The notes beneath the pieces are model-generated. The model did no database searches. It saw only the letters and a program-made list of their open reading frames with translations, and had not been told where the DNA came from. Positions 16,686 to 25,131 of a DNA stretch of 46,606 nt are shown here, in pieces; within the stretch, counting starts at the first letter, position 1; every line of letters starts with the position of its first letter. The stretch covers positions 1 to 46,606 of the forward strand of contig JAPPJY010000008.1 of NCBI GenBank assembly GCA_028874335.1. The letters run 5' to 3'. Source of the stretch: Gemmatimonadota bacterium (GTDB taxonomy: Bacteria; Latescibacterota; UBA2968; GCA-2709665). A program made the translations under genes and the position numbers.

Positions 16686-17879
16686 ATCGCGAAACTCTCG
16701 ATTGTGGACCTGGATCTATCGGGTCGACGGGTGCTGGTGCGGGTGGACTTCAACGTGCCGCTCCAGGACGGCGAGGTCGGCGACGACACTCGGATTCGGT
16801 CCGCCGTGCCTACGCTACAGTATATCCTGGAGCGTGGTGGCGTTCCCATCCTGATGTCGCACCTGGGCAGGCCGAAGGGACGGGTCGTTCCCGAACTGTC
16901 GCTGAAGCCCGCGGCCGTACGTCTCTGCGAACTGATGGGTCGGGAGGTCGTCATGGCGCCGGATTGCGTGGGTCCTGAAGTGGAGTCGATCGCAAAACGC
17001 GCGACCGGCGTGGTGCTGCTGGAGAATTTAAGGTTTCACGCGGCGGAAGAGGCAAACGATCCCGAATTCGCCCGCCGGCTCTGTGAACTGGGTTCAGCCT
17101 ACGTCAACGACGCATTCGGAACGGCACACCGGGCGCATGCATCCACGGAAGGCGTCACCCACCACTTCGTCGACTGCGCGGCCGGGTTCCTGATGCAGCA
17201 GGAACTGGAGTGTCTTGAAAGCGCGTTGTCGGCACCCGAAAGGCCGTTTGTCGCCGTACTGGGCGGCGCCAAGATTTCCGGCAAGATCGACGTCATCCAG
17301 CATCTGCTGACCCTCGTCGATACGCTCCTGATCGGCGGCGGCATGGCGTACACCTTCTACAAGGCGATGGGATTGGAGATCGGACGGTCCCTGCTCGAGG
17401 CGGACCGCGTGGGGATGGCGGAAGTCCTGCTGCAGCGCGCCGCCGACGCAGAGGTGCGTTTACTGCTGCCCAACGATTGCGTGGTTGCCCCCGAGTCCCG
17501 CGACGACGCGGCGACAAGGGTCGTACCGCGTGACGAGATTCCTCCGGACCTGGAAGGGTTCGATATCGGGCCCGAGACGCGGTCCGTATTTTCGAATGAG
17601 ATCCTCAATGCGGGATCCGTGGTTTGGAACGGGCCGATGGGGGTTTCGGAAATCCCTGCGTTTGCCGCGGGAACCAGGGCGGTGGCGCACGCGGTCGCAA
17701 AGGCTTCGTCACAAGGCGCCAATACCCTGGCCGGCGGCGGGGAAACGGTCGCGGCCCTGACGGCCTGCGGTCTTGCAGACAGGCTGGGGCATGTTTCCAC
17801 GGGCGGCGGGGCCTTCCTGGAATTCCTGGAAGGCAGACTGCTTCCGGGAGTGGCCGCGCTGGCCGACCGTCAGACGTGA
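16686..17879 (+). CDS. pgk: Phosphoglycerate kinase (apparent ATC start codon)
   Basis: A 397-residue enzyme transferring phosphate from 1,3-bisphosphoglycerate to ADP. Motifs: [34 protein letters not shown], '[13 protein letters not shown]' and 'GGGETVAAL'. The family normally begins M-A-K-L-S-x-x-D-L-D-L. Here the matching codons are ATC GCG AAA CTC TCG ATT GTG GAC, so homology runs back to an ATC codon at 16686. AGGA lies 8 nt before it (16674-16677). The first conventional start, GTG 16704, would delete six conserved residues and has no ribosome site. An AUC start or a single-base consensus error are the options. Confidence 0.93.
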   Translation: MAKLSIVDLDLSGRRVLVRVDFNVPLQDGEVGDDTRIRSAVPTLQYILERGGVPILMSHLGRPKGRVVPELSLKPAAVRLCELMGREVVMAPDCVGPEVESIAKRATGVVLLENLRFHAAEEANDPEFARRLCELGSAYVNDAFGTAHRAHASTEGVTHHFVDCAAGFLMQQELECLESALSAPERPFVAVLGGAKISGKIDVIQHLLTLVDTLLIGGGMAYTFYKAMGLEIGRSLLEADRVGMAEVLLQRAADAEVRLLLPNDCVVAPESRDDAATRVVPRDEIPPDLEGFDIGPETRSVFSNEILNAGSVVWNGPMGVSEIPAFAAGTRAVAHAVAKASSQGANTLAGGGETVAALTACGLADRLGHVSTGGGAFLEFLEGRLLPGVAALADRQT

Positions 17880-17919
17880 ACCACGCTGTCTGAGACGACT
17901 ATTCGGAGGGGAGGTGGCA

Positions 17920-18687
17920 ATGCGCGTGCCCATTGTGGCAGGAAACTGGAAGATGCACATGTCGTCGGGCGAGGCGGAGCAGCTTGCGCGCGGAATCGTG
18001 GGTTCATTGGACGGCGCGGCAGGGGTTGAAATCGTGGTGTGTCCCTCTTTTACGGTTCTGGACCGGGTCCGTAACGTGCTGGGGGACTGTTTAGTAAAGT
18101 TAGGCGCGCAGAATCTGCACTGGGCGGATGAAGGGGCGTTTACAGGGGAGGTTTCCGCGGGGATGCTGTTGACATGCGGATGTGAGTACGTTATATTAGG
18201 ACACTCTGAACGACGCGCCTGGTTTGGCGAGACGGATACAACTGTAAATCAGCGGCTTAGGGCTGCATTGAGCGCCGCGCTGAAGCCCATTGTCTGTGTG
18301 GGTGAGACGCTTGAGGAGCGTCAATCGGGGGCAACCGAACGGGTGGTGCGGCGGCAGGTCACGGCGGGGTTCGCCAATGTGTCGGCAACGGAGGCGGCCG
18401 GCTGTGTGGTCGCGTATGAACCCGTGTGGGCCATTGGCACCGGTATGACGGCTACGCCCTTACAGGCCGAATCCGTTCATACGTCCATCCGCCGGGTCTT
18501 GCGGGAACTTTACAACGACAACGTCGCGCGGGACGTGCGAATCCAGTACGGGGGATCCGTAAAGCCCGATAATGCCGCCGAACTGTTCACCAGGCCCAAT
18601 ATAGACGGCGGACTGATCGGCGGGGCTTCGCTCGAGCCCGATTCATTCGCGGCCATCGTGAAAGCGGCACTTCAGCCTGAAATTTGA
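17920..18687 (+). CDS. tpiA: Triose-phosphate isomerase
   Basis: A 255-residue TIM barrel interconverting dihydroxyacetone phosphate and glyceraldehyde 3-phosphate. N and K of 'AGNWKMH', the catalytic His in ILGHSERR, the catalytic Glu in YEPVWAIGTG, and the phosphate loops 'YGGSVKPDNAAE' and 'GGLIGGASL' are all present. ATG 17920 follows GGAGGGGAGG. It starts 40 nt after pgk and ends 12 nt before secG, so it belongs to the same operon. Confidence 0.97.
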   Translation: MRVPIVAGNWKMHMSSGEAEQLARGIVGSLDGAAGVEIVVCPSFTVLDRVRNVLGDCLVKLGAQNLHWADEGAFTGEVSAGMLLTCGCEYVILGHSERRAWFGETDTTVNQRLRAALSAALKPIVCVGETLEERQSGATERVVRRQVTAGFANVSATEAAGCVVAYEPVWAIGTGMTATPLQAESVHTSIRRVLRELYNDNVARDVRIQYGGSVKPDNAAELFTRPNIDGGLIGGASLEPDSFAAIVKAALQPEI

Positions 18688-18699
18688 GCGGGAATCAAC

Positions 18700-19095
18700 A
18701 TGACAACCCTTCTTCTGATCGTACATGTTCTGGTTTGCCTGGTTCTGATCGTAACCATCCTGCTGCAGGCCAGCAAAGGGGGCGGGCTCTCCACCGCTTT
18801 TGGCGGCGGCGGCGGTGGCAGCGCGATGTTCGGCGGGGCCGGTGCAGCGACGTTTCTGAGCAAGACGACGACCGTTCTGGCGGTTGTGTTTTTTCTCACC
18901 TGCATCAGCCTGTGGTACGCTTCCAGGGACACGGGTACGGCTCCCGAAACCGCCGCGGAACGGGCCCTCAGGGAACAGCCGGTGCCGCTTCAGAGTGCGC
19001 CGTCCGGACTGCCTCAGCCGCTGGACCAGGCCAGACCGGGCAAGGCTACCGAACGCGCCGCGCCGGCAACGTCGCCGGCCGATACGGTGCGATAG
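18700..19095 (+). CDS. secG: Preprotein translocase subunit SecG
   Basis: A 131-residue inner-membrane protein. Helix 1 (LLLIVHVLVCLVLIVTILLQ) is followed by 'ASKGGGLSTAFGGGGGG-SAMFGG' and helix 2 (TTVLAVVFFLTCISLWY), then a ~60-residue Pro/Ala-rich tail, longer than in E. coli. SecG assists SecYE in protein export. It lies 12 nt after tpiA; the tpiA-secG linkage is common in bacteria. It is followed by tRNA-Leu. Confidence 0.93.
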   Translation: MTTLLLIVHVLVCLVLIVTILLQASKGGGLSTAFGGGGGGSAMFGGAGAATFLSKTTTVLAVVFFLTCISLWYASRDTGTAPETAAERALREQPVPLQSAPSGLPQPLDQARPGKATERAAPATSPADTVR

Positions 19096-19203
19096 TGCTT
19101 CCATCCGACCCGGAAGACCGCACGAATCGAATGAGTACCGGTGTCGGCCGCTCGGCTTGACCCGGTTTACACGATCGGTCCGGCAGAGGGTCGGATCTTC
19201 TTT

Positions 19204-19290
19204 GCCGAAGTGGTGGAAATGGTAGACACGCTGTGTTGAGGGCGCAGTGGGCGCATGCCCGTCCGAGTTCGAGTCTCGGCTTCGGCACCA
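19204..19290 (+). tRNA. tRNA-Leu (anticodon GAG)
   Basis: An 87-base tRNA. The acceptor GCCGAAG pairs with CTTCGGC, followed by discriminator A and an encoded CCA. The anticodon stem CTGTG/CGCAG encloses the loop TTGAGGG, giving GAG, which reads CUC and CUU. The long variable arm is typical of class II Leu, and the T-loop GTTCGAGTC is intact. It sits 108 nt after secG and may be co-transcribed with it. Confidence 0.96.
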
Positions 19291-19296
19291 AAAAAT

Positions 19297-19329
19297 AAAG
19301 GGTTACGTCAATTCGACGTAACCCTTTTT
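19297..19329 (+). terminator. Rho-independent terminator after tRNA-Leu
   Basis: A 13-bp perfect stem AAAGGGTTACGTC / GACGTAACCCTTT with a 5-nt loop and a run of T's (19325-19329). It begins 6 nt after the tRNA CCA and closes the glycolysis-secG-tRNA unit. Confidence 0.93.
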
Positions 19330-19344
19330 CGTTGCCGCGTCCCC

Positions 19345-19496
19345 TATCAGTCCGTTGAGAAAGTCGCGCTGCAGGCGAGGTCGAAGACAAGGCGCGCAAC
19401 CGAGTCCCATCCTTCGATTCGGCGAGGGCGCGCAACGCAGCATTTCGACCGCAAGGGCCGGCCGTAGCCCGGATGGGCTTTTTCAACGGGCTGCTA
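19345..19496 (+). mobile_element. MITE-like element, copy 2
   Basis: A 146-bp unit (19348-19493) with terminal inverted repeats CAGTCCGTTGAGAAAGTC and, at the right end on the opposite strand, CAGCCCGTTGAAAAAGCC (15 of 18 identical). TA dinucleotides lie one base outside both ends. It is about 90% identical to copy 1 apart from the 14-base insertion there. It is inserted between the tRNA terminator and the 3' end of the dehydratase gene, a non-disruptive site. No transposase is encoded nearby. Confidence 0.8.
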
Positions 19497-19499
19497 TGC

Positions 19500-20633
19500 C
19501 TACCAGTTCGTGAACGATCCGTCTTGCCGCTGCAGCCTTGGGCCGTGTCCCCACCGGAACGGATACTTCGCCGCCGCGGCCTCGTCGAATTCAACCCCCA
19601 GCCCGGGGCGGTCAGGCGCAATGAGGTAACCCGCATCGTAAGGTACCTGTACCGGAAACAGGTCCTCCATGACGGTGCGTCCGACCAGACCGCCCTCCTG
19701 CACGGCGAAATTGTCCGTGGCAACGTCCAGGTGAAGGCAGGCGGCGGCCGAAACGGGCCCGAGCGGATTATGCGGCACGATCTTGATGTAGTGGGTCTCG
19801 GCCCAGTTGGCCACTTTGCGCGCCTCCGTGAGACCGCCGACAATACAGAGGTCGATCCGCGCGTAGTCCGCCAGTTCTTCTTCGATGAGCTGGCGGAATT
19901 CCCACTTGGTGGCATAGTGTTCGCCAACCGCAAGCGGGCAGTTGACGTGGCTGCGGACCAGCCGATACGTCTGCGGGTTCTCGCATCGGAGCGGGTCTTC
20001 GATGAAAAACGGATCGTACGGCTCGAGTTTGCGGCCCAGCCGGATGGTGTCGGGCGGGTCAAGCCGGGTGTGAACGTCGATGCAGATTTCGACCTCCGGG
20101 CCGACGGCTTCGCGCGCCGCGGCGAAGTGCGCAACAGAGTCTCGTACGGCCGTGGAGGGCTCCAGGATGCCGTCCCGATCGAGAACGGACATTCGGAGGT
20201 ATCTCCACCCTTCGGAGACCCGGTCTTTCGCCGTTCGGGCAGTCTCGTCAGGCGTCCCGCCGCCGATGCCCGTGTAACAGACGACGCGGTCACGAAGCCG
20301 GCCGCCCAGCAGCATGTAGACCGGCTGGCCCAGGGCTTTGCCCTTGATGTCCCACAGGGCGATATCGATCGCACTGATTGCGGCCATGTGAATGCGCCCG
20401 CCGGGGAAGAAGTCGCCCCTGAAGAGGATCTGCCAGATGTATTCTATGTTGAGCGGGTCCTGACCGACGAGATCCGATGCCATGTGGCGTATGGCGCCGA
20501 CGCCGGCCTGCTCCTTCCAGGTGATCCCGAATTCACCGACGCCGTAGATGCCTTCGTCGGTTTCAATCTTGACAAAGAGGTAGTTCCTGGAACCATAGAA
20601 GACGGGAAACGTCTTGACCTCTGTTATTTTCAT
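19500..20633 (-). CDS. Enolase-superfamily sugar-acid dehydratase (mandelate racemase group)
   Basis: A 377-residue enzyme. Three metal ligands appear in order: Asp in 'ICIDVHTRLDP', Glu in 'FFIEDPLRCEN' and Glu in 'LAVGEHYATK'. The C-terminal 'IVPHNPLGPVSAAACLHLD' holds the general acid/base His. The second-strand base position reads 'YLRMSV' (R rather than the KxK of mandelate racemase). Spacing and the 'LEPYDPFFIEDP' region resemble galactonate and mannonate dehydratases, which remove water from acid sugars; the exact substrate is undetermined. ATG 20633 has GAGGCGAG just upstream. It lies 22 nt after the ThDP enzyme gene, probably the same operon, suggesting a shared sugar-acid pathway. 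Confidence 0.88.
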   Translation of the reverse strand: MKITEVKTFPVFYGSRNYLFVKIETDEGIYGVGEFGITWKEQAGVGAIRHMASDLVGQDPLNIEYIWQILFRGDFFPGGRIHMAAISAIDIALWDIKGKALGQPVYMLLGGRLRDRVVCYTGIGGGTPDETARTAKDRVSEGWRYLRMSVLDRDGILEPSTAVRDSVAHFAAAREAVGPEVEICIDVHTRLDPPDTIRLGRKLEPYDPFFIEDPLRCENPQTYRLVRSHVNCPLAVGEHYATKWEFRQLIEEELADYARIDLCIVGGLTEARKVANWAETHYIKIVPHNPLGPVSAAACLHLDVATDNFAVQEGGLVGRTVMEDLFPVQVPYDAGYLIAPDRPGLGVEFDEAAAAKYPFRWGHGPRLQRQDGSFTNW

Positions 20634-20655
20634 CTCGCCTCGCTTTCTCGCGAAC

Positions 20656-22275
20656 TCATTGGTCGGGATACAGCCAAGGTACCTGCCGGATGAGCGCATC
20701 CCGCTGTTTCTGCATCACGACTTCGATAACGGTCGGTCCCTCGAGGCCGATGACGTCGCCGAATACGACGGGGAAACGGTCGGGGTCGTCCACGCGAACG
20801 CCCCGGGCGCCCATGGCGCGCGCGAGGTCAGCGATGCGCGGCGTCTGCATGTCCGTGTCGATGGTTCGTCCATTGAATGCCTTGGACTGGGCGCCCCGGA
20901 TCGCGCTGAGGCTGCCGTCGTTGATGACCACGCAGATAATCTCGATCCCGTGTTCCGCGGCGGTAGCCAGCTCGAAAGCGGTCATCTGAAACCCGCCGTC
21001 GCCGCAGAAAGCGGCCACCTGCCGGTGCGGCTGTGCGAGCTTCGCGCCAATTGCGGCCGGCGGCGCGAAACCGAGCGTGACTGAATGGCACGGGTACATG
21101 AAGCAGCGCGGGTAATCCACAGGGAACTCGTCGAAGGACCGGTACCCGATGGACGTCACGTCCACCGATACGATGGCGTCCGCGTCGAGACGTTCTCTCA
21201 TGGCTGACATGATCGGCAGCGGCCGTCGTGACCGTGCGATTTCCCCCCTGGATCGATCCAGAGTGCCCCTCCATACGAAATCCGGTTTTTCCACTTCAAC
21301 CAGCGTTTCCAGCAGCGCGGACATTGACTGCTTCAGGTCGCCCGCCGCGCCCGCGTCTATGGCGAATTCACGCCCGAGTTCGGCAGGGTCCGGATCCAGC
21401 TGTACTCGCAGCGCCGGCATTTCCATCGTCCAGCCGGAGGTGTCGATCTGCGTGAACCGGCAACCGACTGCAATCAACCCATCCGCCTGACGAAGGACAT
21501 GCCTGGCCAGCCGGCCGCGGCAGTGGCCCCCTGAGAGCGGGTGGGAGTCGGGAAAAACGCCCTTGCCGAGCCGGCTGAACAGTACGGGCGCGTTCAGTGT
21601 TTCCGAAAATGCCCTGAGTTCAGGGGACGCGTTCGCATCTGCGACAATTCCGCCGGCGAGTATGGCCGGCCGCTCCATACGCGCGATCACTTCGGCGACG
21701 CGGCGCAGGTCGGCCGGGTCGGGCGCGGGCCGGTATCCTTCCACGTACGCGGGAACGTCGGCTTCGCCCTCCGCGGCGGCGACGTCCATGGGCAGTTCGA
21801 TCACGGCCGGCCCCGGCCTGGGCGCACGCAACGCGGCGAAGGCACCCCTGACGGCATCGGGGATGTCTTCGATGCGTTCGGGACGGGCGAAAAACCGGGT
21901 GATCGGCGCGAAGAAGGCTGCCTGGTCCAGGCCGTGGAAGCACTTGCTCCGGTCTCGCCCGTTAAAGGCCACCTCGGTGCCGCCGGTGATCAACAACACG
22001 GGAACGCAGTCCGTATGGGCATCCACGATTCCGGTGGACGCGTTCGTCGCCCCGGGGCCGGGGACCGTAAGCGCGACCCCCACTTCGCCCGATGCGCGGG
22101 CAAATCCGTTGGCGATCAGCGTCGCGCCCTGCTCGTTTCTGATGAGGTAATGGTCGATCCCGCCGGTGCGCAACAGGGCGTCGTATATGTCGATATTCTG
22201 GTTGCCCGGCATGCCGACGATACAGCGGACGTTCTGGGCTTTGAGGCTTCGGATCAGGATGTCGGCGCCGGTCAT
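20656..22275 (-). CDS. Thiamine-diphosphate-dependent enzyme (acetolactate synthase-like)
   Basis: A 539-residue three-domain ThDP enzyme. The N-terminal PYR domain has the activating E48 in 'LIRNEQGATLIANGFARA', with the 'GPGATNASTGI' loop following. A central domain spans about 190-330. The C-terminal PP domain has the diphosphate motif GDGGFQMTAFELATA and 'VVINDGSLSAIRGAQ'. The family includes acetolactate synthase, benzoylformate and oxalyl-CoA decarboxylases; no regulatory subunit gene is adjacent, so a catabolic decarboxylase or lyase is more likely than valine biosynthesis. ATG 22275 has GAAGGAA upstream. It is the first gene of a leftward pair with the dehydratase and is divergent from the lipoprotein esterase. 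Confidence 0.88.
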   Translation of the reverse strand: MTGADILIRSLKAQNVRCIVGMPGNQNIDIYDALLRTGGIDHYLIRNEQGATLIANGFARASGEVGVALTVPGPGATNASTGIVDAHTDCVPVLLITGGTEVAFNGRDRSKCFHGLDQAAFFAPITRFFARPERIEDIPDAVRGAFAALRAPRPGPAVIELPMDVAAAEGEADVPAYVEGYRPAPDPADLRRVAEVIARMERPAILAGGIVADANASPELRAFSETLNAPVLFSRLGKGVFPDSHPLSGGHCRGRLARHVLRQADGLIAVGCRFTQIDTSGWTMEMPALRVQLDPDPAELGREFAIDAGAAGDLKQSMSALLETLVEVEKPDFVWRGTLDRSRGEIARSRRPLPIMSAMRERLDADAIVSVDVTSIGYRSFDEFPVDYPRCFMYPCHSVTLGFAPPAAIGAKLAQPHRQVAAFCGDGGFQMTAFELATAAEHGIEIICVVINDGSLSAIRGAQSKAFNGRTIDTDMQTPRIADLARAMGARGVRVDDPDRFPVVFGDVIGLEGPTVIEVVMQKQRDALIRQVPWLYPDQ

Positions 22276-22297
22276 GGAATTTCCTTCAATACATATT

Positions 22298-22325
22298 TTG
22301 TTGTACGTCGCCGATTCCGTATATT
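22298..22325 (+). promoter_or_regulatory. Possible promoter for lipoprotein esterase
   Basis: TTGTTG (22298-22303), 16-nt spacer, TATATT (22320-22325), about 40 nt before the ATG at 22368. The -10 is good and the -35 weak. Confidence 0.35.
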
Positions 22326-22367
22326 TAAGCCGGGTGAATCGTGCACAAAGACAACTACGAGGAAGAT

Positions 22368-23141
22368 ATGATAATCTCGCGCCGAGGGTTAAGGGAAAAA
22401 TCACCAGCGGTCCACTGGTTCCTGGCAGGAACGCTTGCAATCATGGCGGCGGCCTGCGGTTCAGACGATCCGGCCGGGCCCGAAGAGGACGCCATGCCGC
22501 AGTCACCGGGCATTTATAACAGAGTCCTGCCGCCGGACCAGCGATACACCCTTCTCGTTCCGACGGGATATCGCACCGGACAACCCACGCCCCTCATCCT
22601 GTCGCTGCATTACGGTGGTATCGTGGTGCCTTTTTACGGTAGCCGGCTGCTGGAAGTTCTGGTACAACCTGCACTGCAGGACCTTGGGGCAATTGTCGTG
22701 GCGCCTGAAGTAACGATGGGGCAGGACTGGGACAACGAGGATAGCGAGAGGCAGGTGCTCGATCTGATCCGGGCGATCAAGGCCAATTACGCGATCGACG
22801 AAAACAGGACGCTTGTGACGGGTTTCAGCATGGGCGGCCGGGGCGCCTGGTACATGGCGGCGCGCCACCCGGGTTTGTTCCGGGCCGCAATCCCCATTTC
22901 GGCAAGACCGGAGGAGGATGCCACAGAGGTCGACTGGCAGGTTCCCCTGCTCGTGATCCACAGCGTCGCCGACGAGTTGATTCCGTTCGAACCGGTGGAA
23001 ACGACCGTGCGGGCCCTGAAGGAAAGGGACGTGCAGATTGAGATGATCGTCGTCCAGGACGTGGGTCACTACCAGATCGAACTGTTTCTGGAACCCTTGA
23101 AGGCGGCCGTGCCGTGGATCCGGAAGGCATGGGGCGAGTAG
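22368..23141 (+). CDS. Lipoprotein alpha/beta-hydrolase (esterase/peptidase-like)
   Basis: A 257-residue predicted lipoprotein. The basic n-region (ISRRGLREK) is followed by a hydrophobic core and lipobox AAAC|G. The mature part is an alpha/beta-hydrolase: 'PLILSLHYGG' (oxyanion region), nucleophile Ser in GFSMGGRGAW, Asp in 'HSVADELIPFEP' and the probable His in 'QDVGHYQIE'. It resembles PHB-depolymerase and feruloyl-esterase type hydrolases; the substrate is unknown. ATG 22368 has GAGGAAG immediately upstream; a GTG at 22341 is a weaker alternative. Confidence 0.85.
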   Translation: MIISRRGLREKSPAVHWFLAGTLAIMAAACGSDDPAGPEEDAMPQSPGIYNRVLPPDQRYTLLVPTGYRTGQPTPLILSLHYGGIVVPFYGSRLLEVLVQPALQDLGAIVVAPEVTMGQDWDNEDSERQVLDLIRAIKANYAIDENRTLVTGFSMGGRGAWYMAARHPGLFRAAIPISARPEEDATEVDWQVPLLVIHSVADELIPFEPVETTVRALKERDVQIEMIVVQDVGHYQIELFLEPLKAAVPWIRKAWGE

Positions 23142-23291
23142 TTTCCTTTCCTCAGAGTTACCCTCTGCAGTTGCGCCGCCCGGCGTTCCTGCAGTCCCCT
23201 TTCTCTGCAAAACAGCGCGGAGTTTCTCGAAAGCGACATCTCTGAACCGGTCCATCGTGACCGGCCGAAAAAGTCGGAAGAGGCGCCTGCA

Positions 23292-24128
23292 TTGTCCTGG
23301 TTGATATTCGCGATTCTGCTCGATTTCGGATTTGTCCAGATCTGCAAATTCTCCCAGCGCCGCGGCTATTACGCTCCCGTCGTCGTATCGACCAATTACC
23401 TGGTACTCTCCGCGGTCCTGGCCGCCTGGCTCCTGGCCACGGACCGGTTTACGTTTTCGGCCGCGGCTATGCAGACCGGCCTGATCACGGGCGCCGTATT
23501 CATCGGTTCGATGTCATTGATGATGCGCGTCCTGGAAGTCGCATCCGTGGGGGCGGTGCTGACGGCGTTTCGCATTTCAATCGCGGTTCCCGTTGCCCTG
23601 GGGATCTGGCTCTGGCAGGAGCCGGTTGTACCCTCGCAATACGGTGGGATCGTCCTTGCCTTTCCCGCGCTGCTGATGATGACATCGGGCACACGGGGCA
23701 ACGCCCGCGCGGCGAGCGGAAAGACCTTTGGCCTGTTGTTCGCGGTTTTCCTCGCGCAGGGAATGAGTCACTCCTGCCTGCGTTCCGTTCACTATGCCGG
23801 ACTCGACGGAGAGTTCGTTCAGATCCTGACGGTGATGGGCGCGACCGCCGGTACGATCGGCTACATCTACATTGCGGGAAGAATGCGTCGACCCAAACGG
23901 TCCGAACTCGCCACGGGGATCGGCCTCGGCGCCTACAACGCCCTGGCGCTTTCCGTCATCATGATTACCCTGAGTCGATTGCCGGGCACTCTGTTTTTTC
24001 CGGCCACGGGTTGCAGTGTAATCCTGCTGGACAACCTCTCCGCCCATTTCTTCTGGAAAGAACGCCTCAATCGGCTCTCTGCGGCCGGGGTGGCGCTGGC
24101 CATTCTGGCGGTTGCCCTGGTGATTTGA
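23292..24128 (+). CDS. EamA/DMT-superfamily membrane transporter
   Basis: A 278-residue protein made almost entirely of hydrophobic helices (about ten), arranged as two related halves as in drug/metabolite transporters. The first half ends near 'QEPVVPSQYGGIVLAFPALLMM'; the second ends 'FFWKERLNRLSAAGVALAILAVALVI', a typical EamA closing pattern. Inner membrane, substrate unknown. The start is TTG 23292 with GAAGAGG 8 nt before it; no ATG near the N-terminus fits. Confidence 0.82.
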   Translation: MSWLIFAILLDFGFVQICKFSQRRGYYAPVVVSTNYLVLSAVLAAWLLATDRFTFSAAAMQTGLITGAVFIGSMSLMMRVLEVASVGAVLTAFRISIAVPVALGIWLWQEPVVPSQYGGIVLAFPALLMMTSGTRGNARAASGKTFGLLFAVFLAQGMSHSCLRSVHYAGLDGEFVQILTVMGATAGTIGYIYIAGRMRRPKRSELATGIGLGAYNALALSVIMITLSRLPGTLFFPATGCSVILLDNLSAHFFWKERLNRLSAAGVALAILAVALVI

Positions 24129-24196
24129 GCCGGTTGGCGATGCAATGCCCGGATTCCCTCGAGGACGGCGACAGGCCCTGGGAAGTTCGTTCCTCA

Positions 24197-24907
24197 TCAA
24201 CAGCCCTTGACTTCCGTACCGTCACCGCGGTGGCACCGGATGAATTCGTAGAACAGGGCGCCTGCAAGCGCGCCCAGTACCGGTCCGGCGGCGTATGCCG
24301 AAAAATGCAGCCAGTTGCCGGAGACCAGGGCCGGGCCCAGGCTGCGGGCGGGATTCATGGACGCGCCGCATATGGGGCCGGCGAACATGGCCTCGAACCC
24401 AATCGTGCCTCCAATGGCAAGGCCCGCGGCCTGACCGGTGGCGCGGTAGTCCGTGGCAACCGCCATGATCACAACCATCAGCAGAAACGCGAGCAGGAAC
24501 TCCCAGACGAAGGCCGTGGTCCACGCGCCGTCCAGCGGCTGCGTAACGCCCAGGTCCAGCTCCTGACCGGGAAACCTGGCGTTCAGGATGGGTGAAAGGG
24601 TGACGAGGTGGATGCTGCTGGCCAGGGCCGCGCCCAGACACTGTGAGGCGATGTACGGGAGAATCTCCCGCCCGGGAAAGTGACGCGTGAAGGAGAAGGC
24701 AACGGTCACCGCGGGATTGAAGTGCGCGCCCGAGATGTGGCCGGTGGCGTAGACCATCGTCATCACGATAAGCCCGAATGAAGTGGCGACGCCGACGTGG
24801 GAGACGGCGCCGCCGCTGATCTGGTTTGCGGCAACGGCGCCGCACCCCCCCAGCACGATGGCAAAGGCGCCGACAAATTCTGCGCCGCATTTTCGCAACA
24901 GGTTCAT
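24197..24907 (-). CDS. MIP-family channel (aquaporin-like)
   Basis: A 236-residue channel with six membrane helices and both NPA half-loops: HFNPAVT (NPA 64-66) and MNPARS (NPA 185-187). R188 follows the second NPA, as needed for the selectivity filter. Compact loops and the lack of a glycerol-facilitator Asp after the second NPA favour a water channel (AqpZ-like) over GlpF. ATG 24907 has GGAGGCGGG upstream. It is divergent from the amidotransferase across a repeat-filled interval. Confidence 0.93.
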   Translation of the reverse strand: MNLLRKCGAEFVGAFAIVLGGCGAVAANQISGGAVSHVGVATSFGLIVMTMVYATGHISGAHFNPAVTVAFSFTRHFPGREILPYIASQCLGAALASSIHLVTLSPILNARFPGQELDLGVTQPLDGAWTTAFVWEFLLAFLLMVVIMAVATDYRATGQAAGLAIGGTIGFEAMFAGPICGASMNPARSLGPALVSGNWLHFSAYAAGPVLGALAGALFYEFIRCHRGDGTEVKGC

Positions 24908-24965
24908 CGTACCCGCCTCCACGAGATGTTGAATATTCGGATCCGCGCGCCTCGACCTAGGCCGA

Positions 24966-25065
24966 CCGCTTCGACAAGCTCTGGGCAGCGCCTTCGACAT
25001 TTCGACAAGCTCAATGCGGGCAGGCTCAGGGACCGCAAGCTCAGGACAAGGCTCAGGGAACGCCA
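24966..25065. repeat. Dispersed 'TTCGACAAGCTC' repeat cluster
   Basis: Two copies of TTCGACAAGCTC (24970 and 25001), a partial CCTTCGACA, and repeated GGCTCAGGGAC, AAGCTCAGGAC and GGCTCAGGGAA units. On the opposite strand this reads CCCTGAGC...TTGTCGAA, a repeat type scattered through many environmental genomes. It fills the divergent interval between the aquaporin and amidotransferase genes. Confidence 0.75.
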
Positions 25066-25131
25066 CGCGGCGCCGGATCAAGATATCGATTCCGAAACCC
25101 GGAATCCAGAAGGAAAACCCGGGAGGCAATA

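Noticed and set aside
19046..20374. 442-codon leftward open frame spanning secG end, tRNA, MITE and dehydratase
   Set aside because: It runs through a tRNA, a terminator and a repeat, and overlaps a real gene in another frame; an artefact of high GC.
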